Origin: Pohlia nutans
Taxonomy: Eukaryota; Streptophyta; Bryopsida; Bryales; Mniaceae
DNA: 64,000 bases
Direction: 5' to 3'
Assembly: GCA_022496805.1 (NCBI GenBank)
Contig: CM040094.1
Span: 10,377,501-10,441,500 of the forward strand
Program-made: the position numbers and the translations under genes
In this document: one piece after another, positions 20,236 through 32,786 of the stretch
How the letters are laid out: each line of letters begins with the position of its first letter
Numbering within the stretch: position 1 is the stretch's first letter
Notes under the pieces: generated by a model
What the model was told of the DNA's origin: nothing
The model's database searches: none
Seen by the model: the letters and a program-made list of their open reading frames with translations, nothing else

Positions 20236-21615
20236 CACTTACAAACGAAACCGAGTATTGATTTGAAACTTTTCCATTCAAACAACCATATCATGAGCAT
20301 CAATGGGCAAAGTCCAAAAGTGAATTTGGAAAAGTTGTATTGTGCGACATATAACACATTACTACCGAAGTTTGAAGAGAAACTCAATTGTGATTTGAAA
20401 GAAAATGAATTTCAAAGTTAGCCATGTCTAAAACTCGGTTTTGTGCGCTACAAGTTGGAAGTACTTTAAATTTTGTGAATTTTTTCTTATAGCTTCAATA
20501 AAACTTTTTGTGCCTTGGCATGTTGGTATACATCGTTTTAGAGTGTTGTACGCAAAAATTGAAGGAAGTTGACATTTATAGAATTTAAAATATCGACAAT
20601 TTGACAAACATGCAAATGATGTTGGTTTTCACGATATTTGAATTTGTTTTTGGATTTGAGAGTTTGGGACTGCATTGGCCATTGTATAGAGAGCATAGGT
20701 TGCAATATGACCATTGTTACATCTTAATGCCTTTACATTTGAAATAGTTGTTGAATAGGCCAATGCGTTCAATTTATATATTGGAGCTATACGATGTAGT
20801 TTTTTGGTTTATGATTTTTGTACAAAAACTAGAGTTTATGACGCACATAATCAATCCTACAAATCAAATTTAAAAAACATATTATTTTCCATATCATCAA
20901 AAAATTCAAAACTGCCAGAAATTACACTGACTTTCATAAAATTGACAATATTTTGATGATACTGAACACAAAAAAAACAAGTTTTTCAATTGGTTAATTG
21001 AGTATGTGCATCATGAACCCTAGACTTTGTACAAAAAAGTCAAACCAAAAAACTGCATCATACAACTCTAATATATAAATTGAACACTTTGGCTATTCAA
21101 CAACTATTTCAAATGTAAAGGCATTAAGATGTAACAATGGTCATATTGCAACCTATGCTCTCTATACAATGGCCAATGCAGTCCCAAACTCTCAAATCCA
21201 AAAACAAATTCAAATATCGTGAAAACCAATATCATTTGCATGTTTGTCAAATTGTCGATATTTTAAATTCTATAAATGTCAACTTCCTTCAATTTTTGCG
21301 TACAACACTCTAAAACGATGTATACCAACATGCCAAGGCACAAAAAGTTTTATTGAAGCTATAAGAAAAAATTCACAAAATTTAAAGTACTTCCAACTTG
21401 TAGCGCACAAAACCGAGTTTTAGACATGGCTAACTTTGAAATTCATTTTCTTTCAAATCACAATTGAGTTTCTCTTCAAACTTCGGTAGTAATGTGTTAT
21501 ATGTCGCACAATACAACTTTTCCAAATTCACTTTTGGACTTTGCCCATTGATGCTCATGATATGGTTGTTTGAATGGAAAAGTTTCAAATCAATACTCAG
21601 TTTTGCTCGTCACTG
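20236..21615. mobile_element. Tc1/mariner-like foldback element with arms of about 600 bp
   Basis: The element lies between TA dinucleotides (20234-20235 and 21616-21617). The right tip inverted reads CAGTGACGAGCAAAACTGAG, a typical Tc1/mariner terminus; the left tip is CACTTACAAACGAAACCGAG. The arms are nearly identical for about 500 bp (for example AAGTCCAAAAGTGAATTTGG and its inverse) and then more divergent, around a central spacer of about 150 bp. No transposase ORF is present. A transcript across it would form a very long double-stranded hairpin. Confidence 0.85.
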
Positions 21616-21857
21616 TATATCCCGTATATTTTGTCTATGAATACTAAATATAATTATTTTTTAGTCATTTAGTTCAGTGATTTGCCTCTATTCGTAAAAA
21701 TCAACCAGCCATTTCCAATAATCAATCGGCTCACTTGTAACTGACTGTCAGTTCTTCCCGGGCCCTGTTGCCAACCCCCCTTGAGCCTAAGGGCCGCTTC
21801 ACACTAAGTTATGGCCGTCCAAGTCGACAGGCCGTGGGATTGAGAGTCCAAACTTTG

Positions 21858-22668
21858 TTAACCCTTTAGTGCCCAGCTGACCACATTATGGTCACTACAA
21901 CGTCCGAAATGTAAATAGCAGAGAATCCGTGAAGAATTGGAACTTCAGTTTTGAAGTTCAGATTTGAGCTTATACATTACGCACCTTCCAGAATAAGAAA
22001 TTTTCACTTTGGAATCGTACAACTATCAAAATACCTATCAACAAAACACGAAAATACTGCAAATATTTAAAAATACAGTAAATACTTACAAATACAACAC
22101 ATGTACTATGCGGTATTTCTTATGTTTGGAAGTTTGTTATCTTGTTTTATTTTTTTGGATTGTGTTCTCTTCTTCATCTTCTATTAGTGTGTGTAATCCG
22201 ATCTTGACTAATGTACCCACTCCTGTCAATTTTCAACGTATAAAATTTTGTCCTAAACCGTATATGGATAAATCACTTTCACTTGTAAAATCCACAATAA
22301 TTATGTGTGAATCTATTTTTGATATGAAAGATTGCAACGGAGAGGTGTTGACATAGGGCATAGCTGAACTTCTCTCTTTTCATTTTTGAAAATTTAACCC
22401 AAATTCTATTTAACTTTGAAGTCACACACCCCCCAAAATCTCATTTTTGAGCTTGCATTATACCGTTCAAATACATACTATAATCTTTCAATCCCACCCT
22501 TGAATGATTCTCAAATTTTAATAAAATGTGTGCTCTCAAGTTGAGAATAGAATTGTACGGCTACTTCCTAATTTAATCCATTCTATTTTTGGTAGTCTCA
22601 ATCACAATGGGAAAAACAACTGAAATCCAGTGCCCTAAGCTACAGTACCCTAGGCACTAAAGGGTTAA
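21858..22668. mobile_element. TTAA element, family F (811 bp)
   Basis: It starts TTAACCCTTTAGTGCC and ends GGCACTAAAGGGTTAA, a perfect 16-bp inverted repeat including TTAA. It is inserted in the left target-site duplication of the neighbouring retroposon. The ORF at 22009-22356 shows no known domain. Confidence 0.8.
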
Positions 22669-22673
22669 GAGTC

Positions 22674-22938
22674 TCCAGCCGTCCTGAGGCACCTTCGGCG
22701 AGGCCGGGACCCGCCCCGCCCGTCGCAGCCGGCCGCGAGGGGCCTCACGGCCTCTACTGCGCCAGGCTCCCGGGCGGGTCTTTCTTCCTGGCTTGTATCG
22801 GGTTTGTCAGTCCTTGCTTTCCGTTGGTTCTCCCCACCAGGCCACCTGTGGCTGGTGGGTATGTACTGTGCCCTTTTGCAATGAAATTCTTGATAAGCCG
22901 TGTCCGTTTCAATTGTTTCCAACAAAAAAAAAAAAAAA
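22674..22938 (+). mobile_element. A-tailed, 5'-truncated retroposon (LINE/SINE-like)
   Basis: A GC-rich body (22674-22860) passes into GCAATGAAATTCTTGAT and ends in a run of A (22924-22939). The right flank ACTTTCTTAAGAGTC matches the left flank ACTTTG-TTAA, interrupted by element F, then TTAAGAGTC. This is a target duplication of about 15 bp with one mismatch. An A tail and a duplication of this length indicate target-primed reverse transcription. Confidence 0.65.
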
Positions 22939-23327
22939 ACTTTCTTAAGAGTCCATAGAAATCTATTGAAAATAGGCAATAAAATATAGTTTTCATTTTT
23001 TATGAAAAGAAATCCACGGCCTCGACCATAGTTTGGATTTCCATTCCCGTTTGACTCAAACTTTCTTTTGAGAAGCCGTTGCCTTGGTCAAAAAGTATTG
23101 CCATGTAGGCATTTTGAAGAGCGACGGCCATTGGACTTTGTCCTCTAGTGCAAAGGGTCGAGAGGCCGAACCTATGGTTTTTTGCAATTTGATTGGTGGA
23201 AATTGACGGCCTCTCGACCTTCGGCCATAGTGTGAAGCGGCCCTAAGTTTATAAATTTTTCTTGTTTCTCAAATTAAATTGTATATGTGACTTTACTTAA
23301 TAAGTTCAATTATTGAACTTACGTAAT

Positions 23328-23552
23328 CCTTAAAGGGATGATGGAGATAGTAGATATGTTGGATTATATTTGACATTTGTTGCACATAGAATGTTTCAAA
23401 TTGAGACCTCAATAGCTCATTAAAATCATGTTGATCTGAATTTTAACTTCACTTTTGATTTTAAACTCATAGAAGGTGTGGAACCATGTCAAATGCAACG
23501 GAAATATATTGATGTATAATTAATACTGATTAGAAAGGGCTCTCTAGACCTT
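23328..23552 (-). mobile_element. TTAA element, family D copy
   Basis: It matches 48277-48509 in inverse orientation, with GGGCTCTCTAGACC at one tip and TCCTTAAAGGGATGATGGAG at the other. The right tip is shortened where it meets the next element (GACCTTAACCCC). Confidence 0.6.
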
Positions 23553-24487
23553 AACCCCTAAAGGACCATGCCTATTTCTAAAATTTTATCACTTTCTTGT
23601 GATGCTTTCAAAAAGGCAATTGTATCTCTTGATTGGTATTCATGTAGAAAACTTCACCGTTGAAGCTCAAAGAGAACTTAGTCATGAGACTGTACATCAA
23701 TTTTCAAAACAATCTACCGTATATATTACATGATTATAAGGTTTGATCATAAGTCGATTTCTGAAATTTTTGAACAAAACCAAAAAGTCATTCATTGCAA
23801 ACTTTCTCATAAATTTAAAAACCATGATTAGCATTTGAAATTTTAAGAGCATACAAAGATGTACTATATCTAGGTGCTCACAAAAAATGGTGTTCTAAAA
23901 TTAAATACAACAACAATGATTGATTCTCAAAGATTTATGTTTGAATGAAGTGCCTTGTTGGTGACTCGTTGGTGACTCGTTGAGCCGGTGTTTGTGATCG
24001 TTATTAATTTTTACATTGCAAAAATGTTTTGAAGAATTCAAATATATATTCAAAGTATTCCAAAATATTCCAAAATATCATAAAATATGTAGAAAAGATT
24101 CCATTTATTTTGAAAAGATTCCATTTTAAATATATTTAAATAATTTTTGTAATTATTATATAGTGTCAAAGATGCAATAATGGCAAATATTTTACATATT
24201 GTACACTTTTTTTATTTTACGAATGTGACGTTGAAGTGTGAAAACGCTCTCCAAGTCGTCAACCACCCTAACTACCATGTCCTAAGTTCACCTCCGTTAA
24301 CGTTTTAGTTTTTTCCCGATGAATTAATTAACGTAATTGCAAATCTTGAAGGATTTTTGTGTTCTTGTAACGAACATTTTCAATTCTCTTGTTAACATTG
24401 AGTCAAAATTATGAAATCCAAACAAGTTATTAAAGTAATGAAATTATTTTTGGACACAATGTGTCCACCTGGTCCTTTAGGGGTTAA
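23551..24487. mobile_element. TTAA element, family E (937 bp)
   Basis: It starts TTAACCCCTAAAGGACCATG and ends TGGTCCTTTAGGGGTTAA, an inverted repeat of about 18 bp. The interior shares CACCGTTGAA and nearby sequence with the element at 51683-59676. No transposase domain was recognised. Confidence 0.75.
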
Positions 24488-26736
24488 AGGAGATTGGATT
24501 GTTGAAACCCTGCCCTCCTTCCACGTTTTAAAATCTGCTTTGAAGAACTTAGTCATGAGATTCACTCTCATAATACTCCCATAGATAGTATCAAATTGGC
24601 AGAGCGTTGGACTCTGTGCAGTTAACATATCATATATGTATGATGCAACAACATTCAATGTTCAAAGGGCTTTTTCCTCAAACAGCGATACTGTAATCCA
24701 CAACAACTCAGTCGGTGCCTTGCTTGATATACTTAGGGAAATCCTAAACCTGCAAGTAGTCGATCTTTTTTTTTTGGTTTCATGTTGTGAAGAGTTGTTG
24801 GTGCTCTAATTGTATTGAATGTGGATCAGGAGTTTTGAAACGATGGCACGTGGATCATAGAGTAGCGGACAACAAGCCTGACATGCAACGCTCGTCAGAT
24901 ATTGCTTTCCAATTTGCATCTGTTACCTTTGTGAATATGCAATAACAAGTAGTAATATGCTATAGACATCTTGTATACAACTTAAAACTGACTACCTGTT
25001 TTCTTTTTGTTATGGGCACATGTGAAAGATACTCAGGCGTTTAGAGAAATTCTCAAATTTCCAATTGGCACACTTGGAGTTGGAGCTTTGTTTGCTACTT
25101 ATGTTCTTTTTTTGCCATTCACTTTGTTTTGCTATAATTATAGCTTCTTTTAGGATTGTCAACCTTCTTCAAGCAATTTGGCATTTAAACAGTTGTTGTT
25201 TCACAATCTACTATAGAAATTATATTTTTTGATTTAGTGAATTCCAAGTAGCAACTTGCACTTAGGGTTTTCAGTACTTATAAATGAAAGCATGGTAAAC
25301 TGGACCACTTGTGATCCGTGTGAAGAAGCAACAATGCAGGGTCCAAAAATCCTTTAAATTTTTATTTTTTTGTGGAATTTTTTTGATGGATAAAATAAAG
25401 GATATAATGTTTAATAAAGTCTAACCAAAAAAAATTTAAACATCATATTCAATAAGTATTTATGTGTGTTATAGTACTAAGGTTAAAGCGATTAAAATTG
25501 AAAAAGTAGTTCTAACCAAATTAAAAAGTAGATATAAAACGTGTTGAAAGTGCATTAATTTTTTTTTTCTTTGGAGCCTTCAAATGCACAAGGAACTTAT
25601 AGAATATATAATTTATATTCATACTGGACATGATTCAATTTATTAGATTTGCTCCGGAAATTTGTTTTAGACATCTATTTTCAAGCTTTACTTTTAGTAA
25701 CCTTTATTTAATATTTTAATTTGAAACTTTGTATTGAAGTACCTAATAGAACTATAGAGGGCTCAACCAAAATAAAATTTAAATATATGAATTTTTAGTT
25801 GTAATTTGTAGCCTTTGACCAAAAAAATTGTAATTCCAGCACTAACAATGACTTTGATGGTTTAGTTTATAGTACTTTCACCCCTCTGTATTGTATATTG
25901 GTTTACAATATTGAAATTTGTATTATTTCTTCGTTTACCTAATAAGCTTAAAACGTAAATAATTTTGTGATTTTAAATGATATTGAATTGTGTTTTAATT
26001 CTTTGTTTACCTTGTAAGCTTAGAATGTGAGCAATTTTGTCATGTTATGTGACTTTGCCTAAAGCTTGGAACCCTGATTTAGTAGTGGAAACAAGTGTAT
26101 TTACTACATTTGTTCTTATTAGGGTAGGGTAGGAGTTTGATTTTTGAGATTTTTTAGAATATGCTTTGAATTTTCAAAGAAGAAAGAAAAACCCTTTTTT
26201 GACACAAATTGTGATAATTCAATTACAAAAATAGGTACAAAATGGAGTAGCCAAATCCAACTGTGCATAACATTGTTAAGCACTAGACTTTGTACTCCTA
26301 CTAAAGTTTCCAAGATTCTCTTTGATGCTCTTTGTTTTCACATCTTAATTTTGTCTTACTTGTTTGTCCCAATTTCTAACCCCTAGGATTGGGGGGATGG
26401 GTCCCAAAAACCACCGAGCTTGAACCTAAAAAGTTCTTAGGAACGTTCTAATTACGTCTATGCCTTGGAAAGTTGAGTGCTTCTGATTGGTGCAGTAAGC
26501 GCACTATTTTCAGAATCCAACCTCTCATGAATGCCTAGATCCTACAAGAGGTTAATGACAACTCTATGCTTTTAGGTTTAAAAATCCATAGAAAATTGTA
26601 GAAATGCTCAAAAAATGTGTTTTTTTCTAGGATGCCTTTGCACTAGCTTTGCGGAGCATCCAAAAATTATAATCTTCTTCTTATACTAGCCTAAATATGC
26701 AAACCTCAAATTCAGACGGAAATACGCACCACTACC
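24488..26736. other. AT-rich intergenic DNA, nothing recognised
   Basis: There are no domains, RNA genes or clear terminal repeats. The short ORFs (for example 26144-26386) are low in complexity and carry no motif. Confidence 0.5.
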
Positions 26737-27087
26737 TTAACCCTTAAACGTCAAAAAAGCCCCACGGGCCTTTTCAAAAAGGAATATTTGAGAAAAAGTT
26801 GATTTTCTCAACCAAATCAAGCGAGACTTGTTGCGTTGGAAAGCTATTGAAAAAGCGATCTAGATTCCAAATTTTCGCCTCATTTGAGAGATTGTGGAAT
26901 CATTGGTAAACAATCAAAGTTATTAAATTGAACAAGTTTTGAGGTTGGAGCAGCTGAAGTTCAGCAGTGCCATAGTGCTACAGTGCTACAGTACTAGCCA
27001 GCAGTGCACTGCAAAGCCGTTTTTGCAAAAAAAATTAGATTCTTTCCGGGTTGCCCCGTCCAGGCCCTCTTGACGTTTAAGGGTTAA
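26737..27087. mobile_element. TTAA element, family H (351 bp)
   Basis: The ends TTAACCCTTAAACGTCAA and TTGACGTTTAAGGGTTAA form a perfect 18-bp inverted repeat. GCCCCACGGGCC lies just inside the left end. Confidence 0.85.
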
Positions 27088-27547
27088 TGCAAAGAGGCCC
27101 ACAGTTATGTTGCAGCAAAGAAGAAGAGATTTTTGTCCCGGAAGAATTCCAGCTCTGCTTGCCTGGGTCCCATGTGACCAGTGATCTCAAAACCACTTTA
27201 TGACATTTAGAACATTATGCGACCTCCCACATAAATGGTATCTACATTTGCTACCAAGTGCATACAATACTCACGATACCTCTATAATATCCGGCAATAC
27301 CCTTGATATATTCAGGTGATACAATGATGATATCTGCGGATATCATCTCATGAAGATGCTACGTATTTATATCATGATGAGCACTCTCGCTACATTTCAA
27401 TTTTTTATTCATTTTCTTTCTTTGTATGTTTAGCAACCCTATTTTTTTGGGTAGAAATTCAGCTAAATAATTTTAGCCACTTTTGAGATCAAGGCATGTG
27501 ACCTCACAACTGATAATTATTCTTTCTCGTCGTTGGCCACCCCTAAC

Positions 27548-27788
27548 TTAACCCTTAAACGACAATCCAACCCCCATGGGCTTGGTTATATTTTGGGAGA
27601 ATCTTGCTCATAACTTCTACTCCGTTGCACCAAATGGGGTTTTTTAAATGCCGAACTGAGCACCTTAGAGAGATCTATACTTCTTTAGAATAGAGTCAAT
27701 GTAAATTAAAAACAGAGTCATGCTTAAAATGGAATTTAAAAGAAATTTTGGGTGTGGTATGAGGAAAGCATATGTCGTTTAAGGGTTA
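27548..27788. mobile_element. TTAA element, family H-like (241 bp)
   Basis: The ends TTAACCCTTAAACGACA and TGTCGTTTAAGGGTTAA form a perfect 17-bp inverted repeat. The sub-terminal CCCCCATGGGCTTGG resembles the 26737 element. Confidence 0.85.
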
Positions 27789-28473
27789 ACTTAGCTGCTC
27801 ACTCAGTCAGTCAATCAATCTGGTACAGAAATGTACAGTACAGCGTTAGCCCTGTCGGTGCCGCTCTAATTGTCACTCAGCTTCGGAGCATTATTTAGTT
27901 TTCTTCATTCCATTGTCACATTCTTCGGTAATTAATTGATAATTGAGAAATCTTACTCTAATCAATCAAGTTTTTTATTTATTTTGTGTTTGCCGTGAGC
28001 CACCGACTCTCATCGGTGCTGCCTTCAATTCCTTTTGTTTAGTACGTACAGTCACTGAAGTGTCTCACCAAACTGTAGGACTGTCTTTGCCATTCATTCA
28101 ACATTCAGGACTGGTTCTTAACTTACGTACGACTGGAAGCTCTTAATTACTAAAACTTCTCCATGTTATCACAGAGAAGACAAAAACGGAGAAGCTTCTT
28201 AGTTTTCAGACTTAATTTCAGGCTCTCCTTTTGTCATGTCATTATACCAAAGCAACATACATTAATAAACCTCAAAAGTTGGACATGGTGTCATTATACC
28301 AAAGCAATAATAAACCTCAAAAGGTGAGATGAATCATGCATCTCTCAGATTGGTGGAAGTAACTTCTGAAACGCAAAGTCAGTCAAGAAAGTCTAACCAA
28401 TTTCATTGTGATGTGTGCAAGACTTGTAACTGCTCCGTACGTTGGAAAAGCTTACTGCAGTTGTTGTAGCACC

Positions 28474-28681
28474 CACAGGGAGCTCATAATGGTTTCCCTG
28501 TGTGCGTTTCCTTTTTAGTCTCACTTTTCCCATCAAGCCTCAAGAGTTGACACTTGTTAAACTTTCCTTCTACAAGCAGGTGAGTCAACATTAAACTGGT
28601 GAATAAGCAACTTTAAGACTCAGTGGGAAAATTGAGACTCGCAGGGAAACCACACAAGGAATTGCATATGAGACCCTGGTG
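28474..28681. mobile_element. 208-bp MITE with CACAGGG tips, copy 1
   Basis: The left tip CACAGGGAGCTCATAATGG pairs imperfectly with the right tip CATATGAGACCCTGGTG. Further in, TCCCTGTGTG and TTTTAGTCTCACTTTTCCC pair with GGGAAAATTGAGACTC and CACACAAGGA. A second copy is at 32581-32786. Confidence 0.65.
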
Positions 28682-28871
28682 ATCAGGGATTCTGGGGGTG
28701 ATGTAATTAATTCTCTTTAGAGCCATGGCCACTTGCCAAATTCCACCCTTGGAATGTCAAATGCACCCATTCAAAATTGCCTGCAAGAGCTCCATGTTCT
28801 ACACTGTCAACGCTATTTCAAACTCTTGTAGATATTAATTAGAGTTAGCCGAAAAGAGTGTCTCAAAGTGG

Positions 28872-29045
28872 CACTACAAGGAGAACTAAGGCGTTGCTTT
28901 TCACTTGTTAGGTGAGTCAAACAGTGCCACTTTGCACACACTGCCCATGTCCTCAAGATTTAGTGAGTGTGATTTGTCAAGTAGGACAAGCTTGTACAAT
29001 GAACTCCAACATCGTTCAAGAAAACGATAAAACTAGTCTATAGTG
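28872..29045 (+). mobile_element. CACTA-type MITE, copy 1 (174 bp)
   Basis: It starts CACTACAAGGAGAACTAAGG and ends CTAGTCTATAGTG. It shares GCGTTGCTTTTCACTTG and GGTGAGTCAAA with three other copies in the window. No clear 3-bp duplication remains. Confidence 0.55.
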
Positions 29046-30840
29046 AGTTGGTGGATTATAATCTAAAGGAAGGCCCTGCACGGCCCATGGGAGTGGAACA
29101 CATAACCTCCCAAATGCTAAAAGAGAGTTCCCACAGGTCCCCCAAGTCTAAGAGGCTATTCATGAAGGAACCAAGGAACTATTCATGCACAAGTGCTGTC
29201 AGATATTGGTAATATTAGGGCAAAGACTCCGCATAGACTCAACACAAGTCCCTACTCGTTTTCGGCTAACTCTATTGGGTGCAGGCATGGTGTATTTTAT
29301 AGTAGGGTTATTGCAAATATTTGAGTTGCGTAATGGTTTCTGGTAATCCTGCTTTAGACACAACCATGATTGTTTCTGAAAGCACTGAGCTAATTCATAT
29401 CCCTCTCGTAACTTAATGAGGTTTTCTTATCCCTCTTGTAAATGGAAATATTATGTTTCTATGTTCATGGAGATAAATGGATAGGAATTCTCGTATCAAT
29501 AGAGTAAATGGACAATCAAAAAGTGTTTGTTGAAGAACCTTGACACATGTAGGAAGATATGACACGTAGACATTCTCCACGGTTTCTTTATTCTGTTTAA
29601 TGTAATTCACGATTTAATGGAACACCAAAATAGTGTAACATAGTATGAAATGAATTCTTTTTGTTAGATTGTGAATCTTGGGATTACCATTAGAAAAAAA
29701 TTCAATGGGGTAGTTGCACACTACGGTGTTCCTCTTTTTTGATCACGTTTGTAGTTTTTAGCCTTTTTCTGACCTTTCAAGCTCAATAGAAGATAATTGA
29801 ATGGAAATAAATTTATAGAATTATGAAAAGTAATTAATATTCATACTTTAAAACATAAATGTAATGTTCAATTCAAAAAATAAGTTGCTCGGTTACAAAA
29901 CCTTGTGCATTTGTAATATTTTTGATGCAGTCACGATGCACTGTTTTTGACAAATGCACTCCGTTTGTGATGCAATTTTTGAAATTTAACCTTCAAACTC
30001 TTTGTGCACATAGAATTTTACTTATTGTACTCCTTTCCGCAAATTTTTATTTAAAAATATTTTTTATATTGCAATTTTACTTAATATAGACATCTTTTAG
30101 AATTGAGGCATTTTAAGCACGTAAAAGAAGATTTGAAGAAATTATAAATCAACATAGTAATCTATATAAGACATTACACATGGGCTTTGAATTGAATCTA
30201 CAAAAAGAATAGAAATCATGCACAATTATATTCATTGTTGAACTTTCATCATGTTCATCGTATTTTTTGTTCAAAAGGGTGCTTTCAAATACTCATATTT
30301 CTTAATGTAAAGCCTTTACACAAATAAAGAATGTATCTTTAGATTTCATATACATCAATCTCACCATTTGTTAAGAAAAATTAATTCAAAATATCACCTA
30401 TGAGTTTTAATATGTTTTGGAAACGAGTGATTTTGACAAAAATGCTAACTGTGCATTGCATGCACGTTCTTTTGGTCATCTAATAGGCACACTGTACCAT
30501 GCAACTATCCAATGAAAAGTCACATAGAGAGCTTTACCTCAAAGCAAGCATTGATGTCTTTCCTCCCAAGGTAATGCCCTAGGTTCCCTTGTGTTACTCA
30601 AGCCAGCACAAGATACGAAATGGTGTTCATCGATAGGTACACTAATTCATGATGTTCTTATTGTTTCATAGAACGACAAAACAATGAATCGAATGAAAGA
30701 ACCAACATCAAGGCACGTAACCAAAGGAAGCAAACTTGGCCGCAGCAAAACTCATTTAAAACAATCACACATAAATATTCAAAATCTGGAGGTCATTGCA
30801 ACTGGCAAGTGCTTTCATAATCGAGCAAGAAGATGATTAT
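29046..30840. other. AT-rich intergenic DNA, nothing recognised
   Basis: No coding domain or repeat structure was recognised. ORF 29413-29610 has no motif. Confidence 0.45.
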
Positions 30841-31006
30841 CACCACAAGGAGAAGCGTCGTGTTCATTGCCCTTTTTATTTTTTATTGTACACGCTTGTC
30901 CTACGTGACGAATCACACTCACCAAGTCCAACCAAAAAATTGGTGATTGCAAAGTGACGCCGTTTGACTAAGAGGGAGTGAAAAGCGACGCCTTCTCCTT
31001 GTATTG
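30841..31006. mobile_element. CACTA-type MITE, copy 2
   Basis: It starts CACCACAAGGAGAAGCGTCG and ends GCGACGCCTTCTCCTTGTATTG. The interior is ACTCACCAAGTCC and GTGACGCCGTTTGACT. The CACTA tip has decayed to CACCA. Confidence 0.6.
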
Positions 31007-31287
31007 GATCTCCTTGAGGGTATGAGCAAATTATATCTCGACCAAATGCAGATATGCAGTGCAATTTGTGAATTTCAAACATGAATGTTGCATTATTCAG
31101 GAGGCTTCCTTATGATCTCTTATCTTTTCCATGAAACTATGTATCAGATAATGCTTGAGAGTGAAGGTTTGAGAGCATTATCAGACATAATGCCAGGTTG
31201 TTCCACTCCATCAAGAATGTCACGATCTATACATTTTGATCAATTCAATCGCTTATGAGAAGAAGGATTACAGTTTACAACACTTTT

Positions 31288-31525
31288 TTAACCCCTAAAG
31301 GACCATAAGGCCACCAGGTGGCTCCTGTATTTCTCAGTGATTTTGAGTAGGATTTATGTAGATTCTTTTTGTTAATTTAAAAAAATTAAATTATGCAGCA
31401 TATGTAATGTTCTTCACTAATTTCAGTGATATGAAATTTGGTCCCATTTAGATTATAATTATCACGATATGATCATTTAAACTTGTCATTTTAAAGCAAT
31501 GAATCCTTGGTCCTTGAGGGGTTAA
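31288..31525. mobile_element. TTAA element, family B (238 bp)
   Basis: It starts TTAACCCCTAAAGGACCATA and ends CTTGGTCCTTGAGGGGTTAA. The family core ATGTAATGTTCTTCACTAAT is present. Confidence 0.8.
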
Positions 31526-31770
31526 CTAGCCCTGGAATGGGATAGTGATGAGGTTGTCTAAAATGTCAAACTTGGCATTATGCGTAAGATTCTCCTTAAG
31601 ATATTCATAAAGCAGCCCAATTTTACTGAAAATTTGTTTTGTTTAGGCAGCTTAGTAATGATCCATTAGAACTTGATGTTAGGAGTAATGTTAGGAGTGG
31701 TGTTAGCAAGGTGAATCTCGTCTAGGTACAAATTATTAGTTTCCCACAAACATGATGATGTTGTGAGAAC

Positions 31771-31944
31771 ACTACAAGGAGAAGGCGTTGCTTTTCACTT
31801 GGTAGGTGAGTCAAATGGTGCCACTTTGCAACTCACTGCTCAAGCGCTCAAGACTTGGTGAGTGCGATTCATCACATAGGACAAGTGTGTACAGTGAACT
31901 TTGACATTGTTTTCGAGTGAAAAGCGACGCCTTTGCTAGTAGTG
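31771..31944 (+). mobile_element. CACTA-type MITE, copy 3, with GAA duplication
   Basis: It starts CACTACAAGGAGAAGGCG and ends CGCCTTTGCTAGTAGTG. It is flanked on both sides by GAA, the 3-bp duplication expected for CACTA (EnSpm/CMC) transposons. It is 174 bp, non-coding and the best preserved copy here. Confidence 0.8.
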
Positions 31945-32580
31945 GAAATTTTGCAAGTAACATTAACATGTTTGAGAAAGACGATGATGGGCTGCTTGAG
32001 GGTATGAGCGTTCGAAATATATCTGGACCACGCGCACAATGAAATTCGAGGATTGACAAATTAGGGAGAATTCTTAATCCATTGTGGGTGGGTAAAATTC
32101 TCTTTATGTGATGTTATCTAAAAGTTTTGAAACAACCTAAAACCATGCATCCCTTACTGAAACTCGTTGAAACTCGTTGTTCCATTTGCAGTTGAAGATA
32201 TTAGGACTGGTGTTAGCAAAGTTAATCTAACCCAAAGATATATTTCTGTTGTCCCATATGGCTACCCTGTGGAAAATTGCTTCATATTGGCCTCATCTTG
32301 CTTGCTCTCACGGCTTGCGAAGGGCTGTGAATGCTCTCTCTTTTCTATGAGTTGGTATTGCATCATAATCTTGATTTCACTTGATTGCTTGACGCCACGA
32401 ACTCCGGATTCAAAGTCTTGAGTACCTGTGATGGAGAGTAATTATGTACTAGCTAATCTTTGACAGCCATGAGAGTGGAGAAGGTTATTGGACATAATGT
32501 CAAGTTTTTTTTATTCAATTTGTAAACGTTCACTTCATTCACTTTGAGTTTTTTTTGGTTGACCTAAGGACTCCCATTCA

Positions 32581-32786
32581 CACAAGGAGCTCATAATGGT
32601 TTCCTTGTGTGCGTTTCCCTTTTAGTCTCACTTTTCTCACTGAACCTCAAGAGTCGACACTTGTTAAACTTTCCTTTTATAAGCAGGTGAGTCAACATTA
32701 AATTGGTGAATAAGCAGCTTTAAGACTCAGTGGGAAAAGTGAGACTCATAGGGAAATCACACAGGGAATGGCATGATACCCTGGTG
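32581..32786. mobile_element. 206-bp MITE with CACAGGG-type tips, copy 2
   Basis: The left end CACAAGGAGCTCATAATGG and right end CATGATACCCTGGTG enclose the same interior as copy 1, including ACTTGTTAAACTTTCCTT and GCAGGTGAGTCAACATTAAA. Confidence 0.65.

Larger units (their letters stand above)
21791..23243. mobile_element. PIF/Harbinger-like MITE, copy 2, with nested insertions
   Basis: The ends GGGCCGCTTCACACTA and TAGTGTGAAGCGGCCC are flanked on both sides by TAA, the usual PIF/Harbinger duplication. The parts at 21791-21857 and 22954-23243 match copy 1 (10202-10568) in inverse orientation. The middle is filled by a TTAA element and an A-tailed retroposon. Confidence 0.8.

Noticed and set aside
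23551..24487. Autonomous piggyBac element
   Set aside because: It is among the longest TTAA elements, but its frames show no DDE transposase motif.
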